Assembly (NCBI RefSeq): GCF_029697505.1
Contig: NZ_JARJEF010000002.1
Span: forward strand, 124,001-188,000
Direction of reading: 5' to 3'
DNA from: Pseudophaeobacter profundi
GTDB lineage: Bacteria > Pseudomonadota > Alphaproteobacteria > Rhodobacterales > Rhodobacteraceae
DNA length: 64,000 nucleotides
A program made the position numbers and the translations under genes. Every line of letters starts with the position of its first letter. Position 1 is the first letter of the stretch. Shown here piece by piece: positions 9,120-18,695 of this stretch. The notes beneath the pieces are model-generated. The model was not told the origin of the DNA, made no database searches, and saw only the letters and a program-made list of their open reading frames with translations.

Positions 9120-9887
9120 CAGAGATCAGATCCTGAAGAACTCATCAACATCAATAACCGCTGATCCGACCACGGCACTTGGCGGTTTCTTGTGGCGTTC
9201 GTGGTCGCGTGGTCGGAGCTTTGCTTTACCATTTCACCCTGCCTTTGACTGGCAGCTTTGCGCTGCATTGCCCCTTTGCGAATCCGGGGTCTGATTCTGC
9301 ATCACGGTGCAGACATGGCCTTGTGGTGACGCGATAGGGGGCTCTAGCCGCGATCTGTTGCGCCTGTTTCCCCTGATCTCTTGCATGGCCTGTCAGTCGG
9401 CGGTGGGGCTTGTCGATAGAATCACAGAATCTAGCGGTGCGATCTGCGTGCCGGGATGGATTGGCGTTAAGACATCATTAAGGAATTGACGCGGAGTTGT
9501 TTCAACTCGTTGCCAATCTTGCGCGTGCTGGTAAAAGCCTCGGCGCAGGGGCCGCCGGATTTGGGGCATCGATGCAACATCTGCGGCCCGCGTGCCGTGT
9601 TGCATCGGGGTGGGAAAAGACTGCACAAAATTTTGGCTAAGGCTGGCATTCGCGGCGATCAGTTTTTGGCTTTGCGCGGCAAGTCTTTGCTGTTTCGCGG
9701 AATTTCGAGGAGGATCGAGACAAGACTGTTTGGGCAAAAGAAGGGGGGATGGGCAGATGAATCACCAAGACAGCGCATCACCTGTTTCGCCTCTGCTAGG
9801 TCAACAGCAAAGAAGGCAAAAAAAGGGTAAATTATTCGTTGACCCTCTTGGCTGGAATACGTCAAGTTGTAGTGGTCATCTGCAAGG
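9120..9887. other. Non-coding stretch between tRNA-Pro and nrdJ
   Basis: Together with the flanks, about 1050 bases (9054-10103) lack a supportable gene. Several overlapping short frames exist on both strands, none with a recognisable family, a good ribosome binding site or clear coding bias. Part of it must be the nrdJ promoter region. I see no cobalamin riboswitch. Confidence 0.5.
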
Positions 9888-9903
9888 CCACAATATCTAG
9901 TTA
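9888..9903 (+). promoter_or_regulatory. Candidate NrdR box upstream of nrdJ
   Basis: CCACAATATCTAGTTA resembles the NrdR operator (consensus near ACACAATATATAGTGT), with its central ATAT and flanking CA/TG halves. NrdR normally uses two boxes 15-16 bp or three helical turns apart; a convincing second one was not found. It lies 201 bp before the nrdJ start. Confidence 0.35.
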
Positions 9904-10103
9904 CATATTGCCGCTTTGTGACAATGTGAAAACACAAGCTACATCCACCGAAATGACCGGCGAAGGTCTCTTAAACAGCAAGCCCATCAAAAGGCATGCC
10001 GGTCCGCTCGTGCTTTCAAAATGAAGAATGTCGCATTCAATGCGGCGCAGATATGTGACCGGGGTGCAGGCGCATCAGGTCGTACAGGCACAAGGGGCAG
10101 AGC

Positions 10104-13100
10104 ATGAAGATCGAGCGCAAGTTTACAAAGGCCGGGCAGGACGCCTACGCTAGTCTGGATTTCATTTCGGCAACCTCCGAGATCCGCAATCCGGATGGCA
10201 CCATTGTATTCCGGCTGGAGAACATCGAAGTTCCCGCCGAGTGGAGCCAGGTGGCCAGCGATGTGATTGCACAGAAATACTTTCGCAAGGCCGGGGTGCC
10301 GCAGCGCCTGAAGAAGGTCGCGGAAAAGGGCGTGCCAGAGTTTCTCTGGCGTTCTGTGCCTGCGGGCAAGGATGTGCCCTGCGGCGGCGAGATCTCTTCC
10401 AAGCAGGTGTTCGATCGTCTGGCCGGTGCCTGGACCTATTGGGGCTGGAAGGGCGGCTATTTCTCAAGCGAGGATGATGCCCGCTCGTACTTTGATGAGA
10501 TGCGCTACATGTTGGCCAGCCAGCGCGCCGCCCCCAACAGCCCGCAGTGGTTCAACACCGGGCTGCATTGGGCCTATGGTATCGACGGGCCAGCCCAGGG
10601 CCACCACTATGTTGATTTCAAAACCGGCAAGCTGACCAAATCCACCAGCTCTTATGAACACCCGCAGCCCCACGCCTGTTTCATCCAGTCGGTTTCCGAC
10701 GATCTGGTCAATGACGGTGGCATCATGGATCTCTGGGTGCGCGAGGCGCGACTGTTCAAGTATGGGTCTGGCACGGGCACCAACTTTAGCCATCTGCGGG
10801 GCGAAGGAGAGCCGCTGTCAGGCGGCGGGCGCTCCTCTGGCTTGATGGGGTTCCTCAAGATTGGTGACCGGGCCGCAGGGGCGATCAAATCGGGGGGCAC
10901 CACCCGGCGCGCCGCCAAGATGGTGATCGTCGATGCCGATCATCCGGATATCGAAGACTTCATCCAGTGGAAGGTGATCGAAGAGCAGAAGGTGGCCTCT
11001 ATTGTTGCGGGCTCCAAGATGCATGAAAAGATGCTGAACGGTATCTTTGCAGCAATCCGGTCCTGGGATGGTGCCGCAACAGAGGCCTATGACCCGGCAG
11101 CCAATCCAGCGCTGAAACAGGCGGTGCGCGAGGCCAAGAAGGTTGCAATCCCCGAGACCTATGTCAAACGGGTGCTGGACTATGCCAAACAGGGCTACGA
11201 CAGCATCGAATTCCCGATCTATGACACCGATTGGGACTCTGATGCCTATAGCTCTGTTTCGGGGCAGAATTCCAACAATTCGATCCGGGTGACCAATGCC
11301 TTTTTGCACGCGGTGGAAAAAGACGCCGATTGGCAGCTGATCAACCGCACCGACGGCAAGGTCGCCAAGACCGTCAAGGCGCGCGATCTGTGGGAAAAGG
11401 TCGGCCATGCGGCCTGGGCCTGTGCTGATCCTGGCATTCAGTTCCACGATACCGTCAATGAATGGCACACCTGCCCGGCAGACGGTGAGATTCGTGGCTC
11501 AAACCCTTGTTCAGAATACATGTTCCTGGATGATACTGCCTGCAATCTGGCCTCTTTGAATCTGCTGACCTTTTACAAGGATGGCAAATTCCAGGCAGAA
11601 GACTTTATGCATGCCTGCCGGTTGTGGACGGTGACACTGGAAATTTCGGTCACCATGGCGCAGTTCCCATCCAAGGAAATTGCCCAGCGGTCATATGACT
11701 TCCGCACCCTGGGGCTGGGCTATGCCAATATCGGCGGCTTGCTGATGAATATGGGGCACGGTTACGACAGCGAAGAAGGCCGCGCGCTTTGTGGCTCTTT
11801 GACGGCGCTGATGACCGGGGTGGCCTATGCGACTTCCGCTGAGATGGCGGCCGAGTTGGGCGCTTTTGCCGGTTATGCGCGCAACGCCGATGCCATGCTC
11901 AAGGTGATCCGCAATCACCGCACTGCCGCCATGGGCAAGATCAGCGGCTATGAGGGGCTGTCGGTGCCGCCGGTGCCGTTGGATATCGACAACTGCCCAG
12001 ATGCGCGGCTGGTTGATCTGGCCATGGGGGCCTGGGACGAGGCGTTGAAGCTGGGCGAAAAACACGGCTACCGCAATGCCCAAACCACTGTCATTGCGCC
12101 CACCGGAACCATTGGGTTGGTGATGGACTGTGACACCACGGGGATTGAACCAGACTTTGCGCTGGTGAAGTTCAAGAAACTGGCCGGTGGCGGCTATTTC
12201 AAGATTATCAACCGTTCGGTGCCTGCGGCGCTGGAAGGGCTGGGCTACAGCTCTTCGCAGATCGAAGAGATCGTGTCATATGCGGTGGGGCATGCGACCC
12301 TGGGTAATGCCCCGGTCATCAATCACACCTCGCTCACCGGGCACGGCTTTGGCCCCAATGAATTGTCCAAGATTGACAGTGCCTTGGAGGCCGCTTTTGA
12401 TATCCGCTTTGTGTTCAACCAATGGACCCTGGGCGAAGATTTCTGCACCGGCGTGCTGGGCATTCCCGCCAAGAAACTGAACGATCCAACCTTTGATCTG
12501 CTGCGCCACCTTGGCTTTACCAAAGCTGATATCGACGCCGCCAATGATCATGTCTGCGGCACCATGACCCTGGAAGGCGCGCCGCACCTGAAGGAAGAGC
12601 ACTACAATATCTTTGACTGTGCCAACCCCTGCGGCAAGAAAGGTAAGCGTTATCTTGGTGTTGAAAGCCATATCCGTATGATGGCCGCAGCCCAGAGCTT
12701 TATCTCCGGGGCGATTTCAAAAACCATCAACATGCCAAATGATGCCGCGATCGAGGAATGTCAGAAAGCCTATGAACTCAGCTGGTCGCTGGGGGTCAAG
12801 GCGAATGCGCTCTACCGTGATGGATCCAAGCTGAGCCAGCCACTGGCCGCCGCGCTGGTCGAAGACGACGACGAGGCCGCAGAGGTGCTGGAGAGCGGCA
12901 AGCCGCAGGAAAAAGCCACAGTTCTGGCGGAAAAGATCGTCGAGAAAATCATCATCAAAGAGATCGCCAAATCGCAGCGCACCAAGATGCCACAGCGCCG
13001 CAAGGGCTACACGCAAAAGGCAGTTGTCGGCGGACATAAGGTCTATCTGCGCACTGGCGAATACGAAAGCGGTACTCTGGGCGAGATCTTCATCGACATG

Positions 13101-13754
13101 CACAAGGAAGGTGCAGGCTTTCGGGCGATGATGAACAACTTTGCCATCGCGGTGTCGGTCGGCCTGCAATATGGCGTGCCGCTGGAAGAGTTTGTCGATG
13201 CCTTTACCTTTACCAAGTTTGAACCGGCCGGCATGGTGCAGGGCAACGACTCGATCAAGAATGCCACCTCGATCCTGGACTATGTGTTCCGCGAACTGGC
13301 GGTCAGCTATCTGGACCGGACAGATCTGGCCCATGTGAAACCACAGGGCCCAGCCTTTGATGATATTGGCCGCGGCGAGGAAGAAGGCGTTTCCAACCTG
13401 TCAGAGCTGAGCGAAAGTGCTGCAAGCCGCTCGCTGGAGGTTCTGAAGCAGATCTCTTCCACCGGCTATCTGCGCAAGCGCCTGCCACAGGATCTGGTGG
13501 TGTTGCAGGGCGGGCAAGCCAGGCCCTCCAGCCTGTTGGACGCAGCCAAGACGGGCAGCAATCCGGTGGCCGATCTGCAAGCGCTGGTTCCCGAAGCCTC
13601 GCCATCAGTAGCAACCGGGATGGATGCACGGGTCAAGGCAAAGATGCAGGGGTATGAGGGCGAAGCCTGCGGCGAATGTGGCAATTACACATTGGTACGC
13701 AATGGAACCTGCATGAAATGCAATACCTGCGGATCCACCTCTGGGTGTTCGTGA
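10104..13754 (+). CDS. nrdJ: Class II (adenosylcobalamin-dependent) ribonucleotide reductase
   Basis: A 1216-residue enzyme that makes deoxyribonucleotides using vitamin B12, so it needs no oxygen and no second subunit. The radical-site motif NPCSE is in [11 protein letters not shown], and the loop cysteine region [11 protein letters not shown] follows. The finger region reads [25 protein letters not shown] domain occupies roughly residues 970-1085 ([15 protein letters not shown] through [19 protein letters not shown]), and the tail ends in [20 protein letters not shown], a CxxC pair expected for metal binding or re-reduction. Length is normal for the alphaproteobacterial form and no intein is inserted. 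A strong terminator follows. Confidence 0.96.
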   Translation: MKIERKFTKAGQDAYASLDFISATSEIRNPDGTIVFRLENIEVPAEWSQVASDVIAQKYFRKAGVPQRLKKVAEKGVPEFLWRSVPAGKDVPCGGEISSKQVFDRLAGAWTYWGWKGGYFSSEDDARSYFDEMRYMLASQRAAPNSPQWFNTGLHWAYGIDGPAQGHHYVDFKTGKLTKSTSSYEHPQPHACFIQSVSDDLVNDGGIMDLWVREARLFKYGSGTGTNFSHLRGEGEPLSGGGRSSGLMGFLKIGDRAAGAIKSGGTTRRAAKMVIVDADHPDIEDFIQWKVIEEQKVASIVAGSKMHEKMLNGIFAAIRSWDGAATEAYDPAANPALKQAVREAKKVAIPETYVKRVLDYAKQGYDSIEFPIYDTDWDSDAYSSVSGQNSNNSIRVTNAFLHAVEKDADWQLINRTDGKVAKTVKARDLWEKVGHAAWACADPGIQFHDTVNEWHTCPADGEIRGSNPCSEYMFLDDTACNLASLNLLTFYKDGKFQAEDFMHACRLWTVTLEISVTMAQFPSKEIAQRSYDFRTLGLGYANIGGLLMNMGHGYDSEEGRALCGSLTALMTGVAYATSAEMAAELGAFAGYARNADAMLKVIRNHRTAAMGKISGYEGLSVPPVPLDIDNCPDARLVDLAMGAWDEALKLGEKHGYRNAQTTVIAPTGTIGLVMDCDTTGIEPDFALVKFKKLAGGGYFKIINRSVPAALEGLGYSSSQIEEIVSYAVGHATLGNAPVINHTSLTGHGFGPNELSKIDSALEAAFDIRFVFNQWTLGEDFCTGVLGIPAKKLNDPTFDLLRHLGFTKADIDAANDHVCGTMTLEGAPHLKEEHYNIFDCANPCGKKGKRYLGVESHIRMMAAAQSFISGAISKTINMPNDAAIEECQKAYELSWSLGVKANALYRDGSKLSQPLAAALVEDDDEAAEVLESGKPQEKATVLAEKIVEKIIIKEIAKSQRTKMPQRRKGYTQKAVVGGHKVYLRTGEYESGTLGEIFIDMHKEGAGFRAMMNNFAIAVSVGLQYGVPLEEFVDAFTFTKFEPAGMVQGNDSIKNATSILDYVFRELAVSYLDRTDLAHVKPQGPAFDDIGRGEEEGVSNLSELSESAASRSLEVLKQISSTGYLRKRLPQDLVVLQGGQARPSSLLDAAKTGSNPVADLQALVPEASPSVATGMDARVKAKMQGYEGEACGECGNYTLVRNGTCMKCNTCGSTSGCS

Positions 13755-13803
13755 TAAACTGCGACTGAGCCTGCGGGCGACGTTTACAGGACGTAGAAAG
13801 AAA

Positions 13804-13828
13804 GGGGGCCGCAGAAACTGCGGCCCCC
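13804..13828 (+). terminator. Rho-independent terminator after nrdJ
   Basis: A perfect 11-bp GC-rich stem GGGGGCCGCAG / CTGCGGCCCCC with an AAA loop sits 50 bases after the nrdJ stop. The following tail is only partly T-rich. It may also serve proB from the other side. Confidence 0.75.
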
Positions 13829-13905
13829 ATATTATTGATGCAATCAGTATGGGCTGAAGCTGCCCGCTTATTTCCAGAACAAGCGGGCAGGATCAGCCGC
13901 AACCA

Positions 13906-15066
13906 TTATGCCGGAATAACGACCTTCTGATCATGCTCTGGCGCATCAAGCTGCAGGTGGTTGTCCTTCAGGATCAGTATGTTCTCGATCGCGATGACAT
14001 CGCTTTTGGTCTTGTAGCCAATCACGTCTTCGACGGGCATATCAAGGTGGCGTGCCATCAGCATGGTTTCTTCCGATGAGAAGTTTGTCAGCCCGCGTGC
14101 GACTTCTTCCCCGTCTTCGTTATAGACGTGCAATACATCGCCCTTGGTGAAATCACCCTGGATCGAAATCACATCTCCCCGGCTCACGCCGCAATTCCCG
14201 TTGACAAGTGCCGCCGCCATATCGTTGCCCACCACCAGGGTGCCGGAAACCTGCAAGCGGTTGCTGAGCCACACCTTCAGTGGCGATGCCGTCTCGCCCG
14301 TGACCAGACAGCGGGTAAAGCGGCGTTCGTTTTTCAAGACCGAGGAAACCGGGCGTTCGATGATGCCTTCGGCGATGATGGTTTCGACGCCGGCGTTCTG
14401 GGCCATATTCGCCGCATGCATCTTTGTCAGCATCCCGCCGCTGCCCAGGGCGCTGATACTGGTAGTGGATTCCAGGTGTTCGCTGACGTCGTCGATTTCA
14501 GCGATGAACTCGGCGTTTGGATCCGAAGGGTCGATGTTATAGAGCCCGTCAACACTGGTCAGGATGATCAGCGCATCTGCTTCGACCATCTGGGCGATTT
14601 TGGCCGACAAACGGTCATTGTCACCCACCCGCAAGTCGCGTGTCGCGATGGAATCATTCTCATTCAGGATCGGCACGATGTCGTTTTCGAACAATCTGTA
14701 CATGGTGTTTTTGATGTTCAAAAAGCGGCGTCGATCTTCCATATCGTCGACCGTAACAAGCATCTGGGCGACGTCCATATCATGTTCGGATGCGACCTGC
14801 CGATAGGCATTCATCAGCAATGGCTGCCCGCATGCGGCGGCCGCTTGCTTGTCCAAAATGCCTGCATCTTCGGGCCGCTTATCAACCATATTCAACCCCA
14901 GAGCGACCGAGCCAGAGGAGGTCAGAATAATGTCGTGGCCCTCTTTTTGCAGCTGTGCCAGATCGCTCATCAACCCGTTCATAAAGGCATATCGAAGGGT
15001 CAGCTTTTCGCTATTTGCAAGCAGGCTGGACCCGATCTTGACAACGATTTTCTTCTTCTTTGGCAT
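13906..15066 (-). CDS. proB: Glutamate 5-kinase with PUA domain
   Basis: A 386-residue enzyme that phosphorylates glutamate in the first step of proline synthesis. The amino acid kinase domain shows KIGSSLLA, LTSSGSVALGLN, VPILNENDSI, GDNDRLSAKIA and the ALGSGGMLTKMHAA loop. A C-terminal PUA domain starts around residue 275 (LVVGNDMAAALVNGNCGVSRGD). The lysine-rich start MPKKKKIVVKIGSS follows a GGAGA ribosome site. It is transcribed away from proC-proA across a 272-bp gap, so the whole pathway is in one place. The layout differs from the obgE-proB-proA order common in relatives, so a second proB elsewhere is possible. Confidence 0.93.
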   Translation of the reverse strand: MPKKKKIVVKIGSSLLANSEKLTLRYAFMNGLMSDLAQLQKEGHDIILTSSGSVALGLNMVDKRPEDAGILDKQAAAACGQPLLMNAYRQVASEHDMDVAQMLVTVDDMEDRRRFLNIKNTMYRLFENDIVPILNENDSIATRDLRVGDNDRLSAKIAQMVEADALIILTSVDGLYNIDPSDPNAEFIAEIDDVSEHLESTTSISALGSGGMLTKMHAANMAQNAGVETIIAEGIIERPVSSVLKNERRFTRCLVTGETASPLKVWLSNRLQVSGTLVVGNDMAAALVNGNCGVSRGDVISIQGDFTKGDVLHVYNEDGEEVARGLTNFSSEETMLMARHLDMPVEDVIGYKTKSDVIAIENILILKDNHLQLDAPEHDQKVVIPA

Positions 15067-15338
15067 CAGTATCTCCGATATCTATCTGTATTTAGAGGAT
15101 AAAATACTACCTGTTTGCGTCTTGTCGCGCAGCCAGATAGCTAGACCTCATTCAGGGCTGGTGTCTGTATAACACGTAGACCGCACCTGAATGCAAATAG
15201 GTTGCTGCAATGCAGCGTCCGCAGCGGGGAGGTTTGCATCCCTGGTGCCGACGGGAAACACCACCAGATTCGGCCCCCGTTTCAGGCCGGGCAACAGGCA
15301 ATGCCTGCGGGTCTGGATGAAGAGAAAGGAAAGCGACG

Positions 15339-16118
15339 ATGAAGATACTTTTGATTGGCTGCGGCAAGATGGGCGGGGCGATGTTGCGCCAGTGGGTCCG
15401 ACGCGATGAGCATGAATTTACCGTCGCCGATCCCGCTGCTGCCGACCTGCCAGAGGGTGTGCGTCATGTCACAAAAACGACAGATCTGCCTTCGGGTGCA
15501 TTTGATGTTGTGGTGATCGCTATCAAGCCGCAAATGATCAAAGATCTGCTACCCGCCTACACCCATGCGCTGAAACCCGGCGGTTGTTTTGTGTCGATCG
15601 CGGCGGGCTACAGTCTGGACAGTCTGGCAGAGATCACCGGCAAGGCGGCGATCATCCGGATTATGCCGAACCTGGCCGCGATGGTCGGGCTTGGGGTTTC
15701 CGGGCTTTATGCCAATGCATCCTGCAGCGTAGAGCAGGTTGAACAGGTCAGCGCCTTTATCGCCGAGACGGGCCGCTGCGTCGAACTGGCCAACGAGGAT
15801 GAAATCGATCGGCTGACGGCGGTCAGCGGCAGTGGGCCCGGCTATGTGTTTGAAATGATGCGTAGCTATGTCGCGGCAGCCATGGGGCTAGGCTTTGACG
15901 AAGACACTGCACGTGCCTTGGTTTTTGACACCATCACGGGAACGGTGGAAACCGCGCGCCAGTCGGACGCCTCGCTTGAGGAGCTGCGCAACTCGGTCAC
16001 CAGCAAGAATGGCACAACCCAGGCCGGGCTGGATGAGCTGCGCCGAGATGGCCAATTGCATGCACTGTTCGAAAACACCGTGCAGGCCGCCTATCGCCGC
16101 GCCGCCGAATTGAAATGA
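15339..16118 (+). CDS. proC: Pyrroline-5-carboxylate reductase
   Basis: A 259-residue enzyme that reduces pyrroline-5-carboxylate to proline. It begins with the dinucleotide-binding fold ILLIGCGKMGGAML, continues with VVIAIKPQ and SIAAGYSLDSL, and carries the family block AVSGSGPGYVFEMM and TSKNGTTQAGLDELR near the C terminus. A GAAAGGAAAG ribosome site precedes the ATG. It is the first gene of the plus-strand proCA pair. Confidence 0.95.
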   Translation: MKILLIGCGKMGGAMLRQWVRRDEHEFTVADPAAADLPEGVRHVTKTTDLPSGAFDVVVIAIKPQMIKDLLPAYTHALKPGGCFVSIAAGYSLDSLAEITGKAAIIRIMPNLAAMVGLGVSGLYANASCSVEQVEQVSAFIAETGRCVELANEDEIDRLTAVSGSGPGYVFEMMRSYVAAAMGLGFDEDTARALVFDTITGTVETARQSDASLEELRNSVTSKNGTTQAGLDELRRDGQLHALFENTVQAAYRRAAELK

Positions 16119-16123
16119 TACGG

Positions 16124-16140
16124 GGCGCGCTTGGCGCGCC
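16124..16140 (+). other. Intercistronic GC hairpin between proC and proA
   Basis: A 7-bp stem GGCGCGC/GCGCGCC with a TTG loop fills the gap between the proC stop and the proA ribosome binding site. With no T-run it is not a full terminator; it could modulate translation or mRNA stability. Confidence 0.5.
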
Positions 16141-16154
16141 AGACAGGATTTATC

Positions 16155-17435
16155 ATGAATACGATGACAACTGAGACAGACAAACCGCAGATCAAGGCCC
16201 TGGTTGATACCCTTGGCCAGCGGGCACGGGCGGCGGCGCAGGCCCTGGCCCTGGCCACAGCCGAGCAGCGCAACCTAGCCCTGCGTGAAGCGGCCAAAGC
16301 ACTGCGCGAGAGCAGCGACGCAATTCTGGCCGCGAATGCGCAGGATCTCGACAGTATCCAGGGCAGCGGCAAAGACGCGGCCTTTATCGACCGGCTGACC
16401 CTGACAACGGATCGGGTGGCGGATATGGCGACAGCGGTAGAGGCCATTGCCCACCAGGCGGATCCGCTGGGCCGGTGTCTTGCAACATTTGAACGGCCCA
16501 ATGGGCTGAAGATCGAGCGCAGAAGCGTGCCGATCGGGGTGATTGCGATGATCTACGAATCGCGCCCCAACGTTGGATCAGATGCCGGGGCGCTGTGCAT
16601 CAAATCCGGCAATGCGGTGATCCTGCGTGGTGGCTCTGAAAGCCTGCATTCCTCGCGGGTGATCGTGGCCTGTCTGGCGCGTGGGCTCAAGGCGGCGGGC
16701 CTGCCTGAGGATGCGGTGCAGCTGGTGGATACCCGCGACCGTGAGGCCGTCAAACTGCTGTTGCACAGCACCGAGAGCGTCGACCTGGTGATCCCGCGTG
16801 GCGGGCGTGGTCTGGTCTCTTTGGTGCAAAAGGAGGCGCGGGTACCAACGCTGCTGCACCTGGATGGTAACAACCACAGCTATATTCACGAAAGCGCAGA
16901 TATCACCAAGGCGGTTGGCATCGTGCAAAACGCCAAGATGCGCCGCACCGGGATTTGTGGCGCCACGGAATGTGTGGTGATCGACCGCAAGATTGCCGAT
17001 CAGGTCCTGCCGCAGCTGGCGCAGGAACTGGGCGATTGTGAGCTGCGCGGCGATGCGGCCGCACAGCAGATCCTGGCCAATATGACACCCGCCACAGATG
17101 AAGACTGGGATACGGAATACCTGAGCAACATCATTTCGGTGAAAATCGTCGAAGATCTGCAAGAGGCGATCACATTTGTTCAGGCGCATTCCTCGGGCCA
17201 TACAGATGCCATCGTCACCGAGGATCACAAGGCTGCTGCCGCCTATATGACGGCAATTGATTCCGCGGTGGTGATGCACAATGCCTCTACCCAGTTTGCC
17301 GATGGCGGCGAATTTGGCATGGGGGCCGAGATCGGCATTGCCACTGGAAAAATGCATGCACGTGGGCCGGTGGGCGCCGAACAGCTGACCAGCTTCAAGT
17401 ATTTTGTCTTTGGCGACGGCCAGCAACGCCCCTAA
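16155..17435 (+). CDS. proA: Glutamate-5-semialdehyde dehydrogenase (gamma-glutamyl phosphate reductase)
   Basis: A 426-residue aldehyde dehydrogenase-fold enzyme that reduces gamma-glutamyl phosphate, the second step to proline. Motifs: [52 protein letters not shown] and the catalytic cysteine (about Cys268) in [13 protein letters not shown]. The usual residue context there is CNAxE, so CGATE is a mild variant. A TTG at 16131 would extend the frame, but the ATG at 16155 has an AGGAT ribosome site 5 bases upstream and is preferred. Confidence 0.95.
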   Translation: MNTMTTETDKPQIKALVDTLGQRARAAAQALALATAEQRNLALREAAKALRESSDAILAANAQDLDSIQGSGKDAAFIDRLTLTTDRVADMATAVEAIAHQADPLGRCLATFERPNGLKIERRSVPIGVIAMIYESRPNVGSDAGALCIKSGNAVILRGGSESLHSSRVIVACLARGLKAAGLPEDAVQLVDTRDREAVKLLLHSTESVDLVIPRGGRGLVSLVQKEARVPTLLHLDGNNHSYIHESADITKAVGIVQNAKMRRTGICGATECVVIDRKIADQVLPQLAQELGDCELRGDAAAQQILANMTPATDEDWDTEYLSNIISVKIVEDLQEAITFVQAHSSGHTDAIVTEDHKAAAAYMTAIDSAVVMHNASTQFADGGEFGMGAEIGIATGKMHARGPVGAEQLTSFKYFVFGDGQQRP

Positions 17436-17506
17436 GGCCGCAATGGCTGGTTTGAGAGAGCAGGGGGCGGGCCGGGCTAGGGGTTTTGCCCGCCTTGCGT
17501 AACGAC

Positions 17507-17556
17507 AGCCGCCGCTGTGACACAGGGTAACCTGTGACAGCGGCGGCTTTGTTTTG
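17507..17556 (+). terminator. Rho-independent terminator after proA
   Basis: A 12-bp stem AGCCGCCGCTGT/ACAGCGGCGGCT continues after a GA bulge into CACAGG/CCTGTG with a GTAA loop, and is followed by TTTGTTTTG. Confidence 0.9.
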
Positions 17557-17644
17557 TAGGCAAAGACATAAGGGGCGGTGCGCAACTCTGGGTGGGAGGC
17601 GGCGAAATGGCTTCTGGTGAAACCTAACACATCGGGCGGATATT

Positions 17645-18403
17645 ATGAGCGATACAATTACCCTGCAAACCCTGGATCGGGTCACCACGCTGACCATCAA
17701 CCGACCAGCCAAGCGCAATGCAATCACCCAAGAGATGTATGGCGAAATGGCAGCGGCGCTACGCGCCTATGAGGCCGCGCCCGATCAGCGTGCCTTTGTT
17801 ATCACCGGGGCCGAAGACTATTTCACCGCAGGCAATGACTTGCAGGATTTTTCTATGGCGGATCATTCCGCCGAGCAGCCACCCGTGGCCCAGTTTCTGG
17901 CGGCGATTTCGACCTGTTCAAAACCGGTGATTGCCGCCGTCAATGGCCCGGCGATTGGCATTGGCCTGACCATGCTGCTGCATTGCGATCTGGTTTATGC
18001 GGCTGAAAGTGCCACCTTTACCGCGCCTTTTGTCAAACTGGCGCTGGTGCCAGAGGCAGCCTCTTCGATGCTGCTTGCGGCCTCGGTTGGGATGGCGGTG
18101 GCCAATGATATTCTGCTGGCAGGCCGTAGTCTTAGCGCAGCTGAAGCACATGACTATGGCCTGATTTCGCGGGTCTTTGCGGATGCGACACTGACGCAAG
18201 AGGTCGCAGCCCTGGCCAAACATGTTGCGGGCTCTGCGCCAGAGGCGATGAAGCTGTCAAAGTCGCTGATCCGTCACCAGCGTGACCAGGTCACCGCGCA
18301 TATGGCGCAAGAGGCAGCGCTGTTTGTCGCGCAGTTGAAATCGCCGGAATTTGCCGAGGTGGTCTCGGCGATGATGCAAAAGAGAGCGCCCTCTTTTCCC
18401 TGA
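17645..18403 (+). CDS. Enoyl-CoA hydratase/isomerase family protein
   Basis: A 252-residue crotonase-fold protein. The oxyanion-hole segments ITGAEDYFTAGNDLQDF and NGPAIGIGLTMLLHCDLV are present, and the glutamate in LALVPEAAS fits the residue found in enoyl-CoA isomerases. The C terminus (RHQRDQVTAHMAQEAALF) is also in the family pattern. Substrate cannot be set; a hydratase or a delta2/delta3 isomerase in fatty acid breakdown is likely. It stands alone behind the proA terminator. Confidence 0.88.
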   Translation: MSDTITLQTLDRVTTLTINRPAKRNAITQEMYGEMAAALRAYEAAPDQRAFVITGAEDYFTAGNDLQDFSMADHSAEQPPVAQFLAAISTCSKPVIAAVNGPAIGIGLTMLLHCDLVYAAESATFTAPFVKLALVPEAASSMLLAASVGMAVANDILLAGRSLSAAEAHDYGLISRVFADATLTQEVAALAKHVAGSAPEAMKLSKSLIRHQRDQVTAHMAQEAALFVAQLKSPEFAEVVSAMMQKRAPSFP

Positions 18404-18695
18404 TCGGCCCGTATTTTGGGTGCGGGGGGTGGTTGAATTCCGGCCTCTCGCCAGTTCGCGTGCGGCGGCTTGGGCCAAGTCGAAAATTTCAATCCAGCCC
18501 AACCTGTCGACAGGTGTATTAACGCGCCGATTTATCTGCCCTGGGTTGAATTGTGAGGTATTAACAAGGGGTCAGCGGCGGCAATTTAACCGCCTGTTTT
18601 AGATTTTTCCTTGCTGAAATGGGGGTGATCAGGAAAGATACGTAACAATTAACCAGTTTTGAAAACTTCGACAGGCCCGGTTTTGAGGATGCTGC

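Noticed and set aside
8939-9268. Minus-strand reading frame of 109 codons with IRTHDPLYPKQVRYQTAP
   Set aside because: It is the antisense translation of tRNA-Pro (8977-9053); this exact peptide style is a well-known artefact over tRNA genes.
9393-9830. Overlapping frames on both strands in the nrdJ upstream gap
   Set aside because: They exclude one another, show no recognisable family and lack good starts; kept as non-coding.
9888-10103. Cobalamin riboswitch before nrdJ
   Set aside because: The B12-box core (GCCACTG-like) and its conserved helices were not found.
10104-13754. Intein in nrdJ
   Set aside because: Length of 1216 residues is normal and the sequence is continuous without splicing-junction motifs.
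16578-17630. Minus-strand frame of 350 codons
   Set aside because: Antisense of proA, which has full family motifs.
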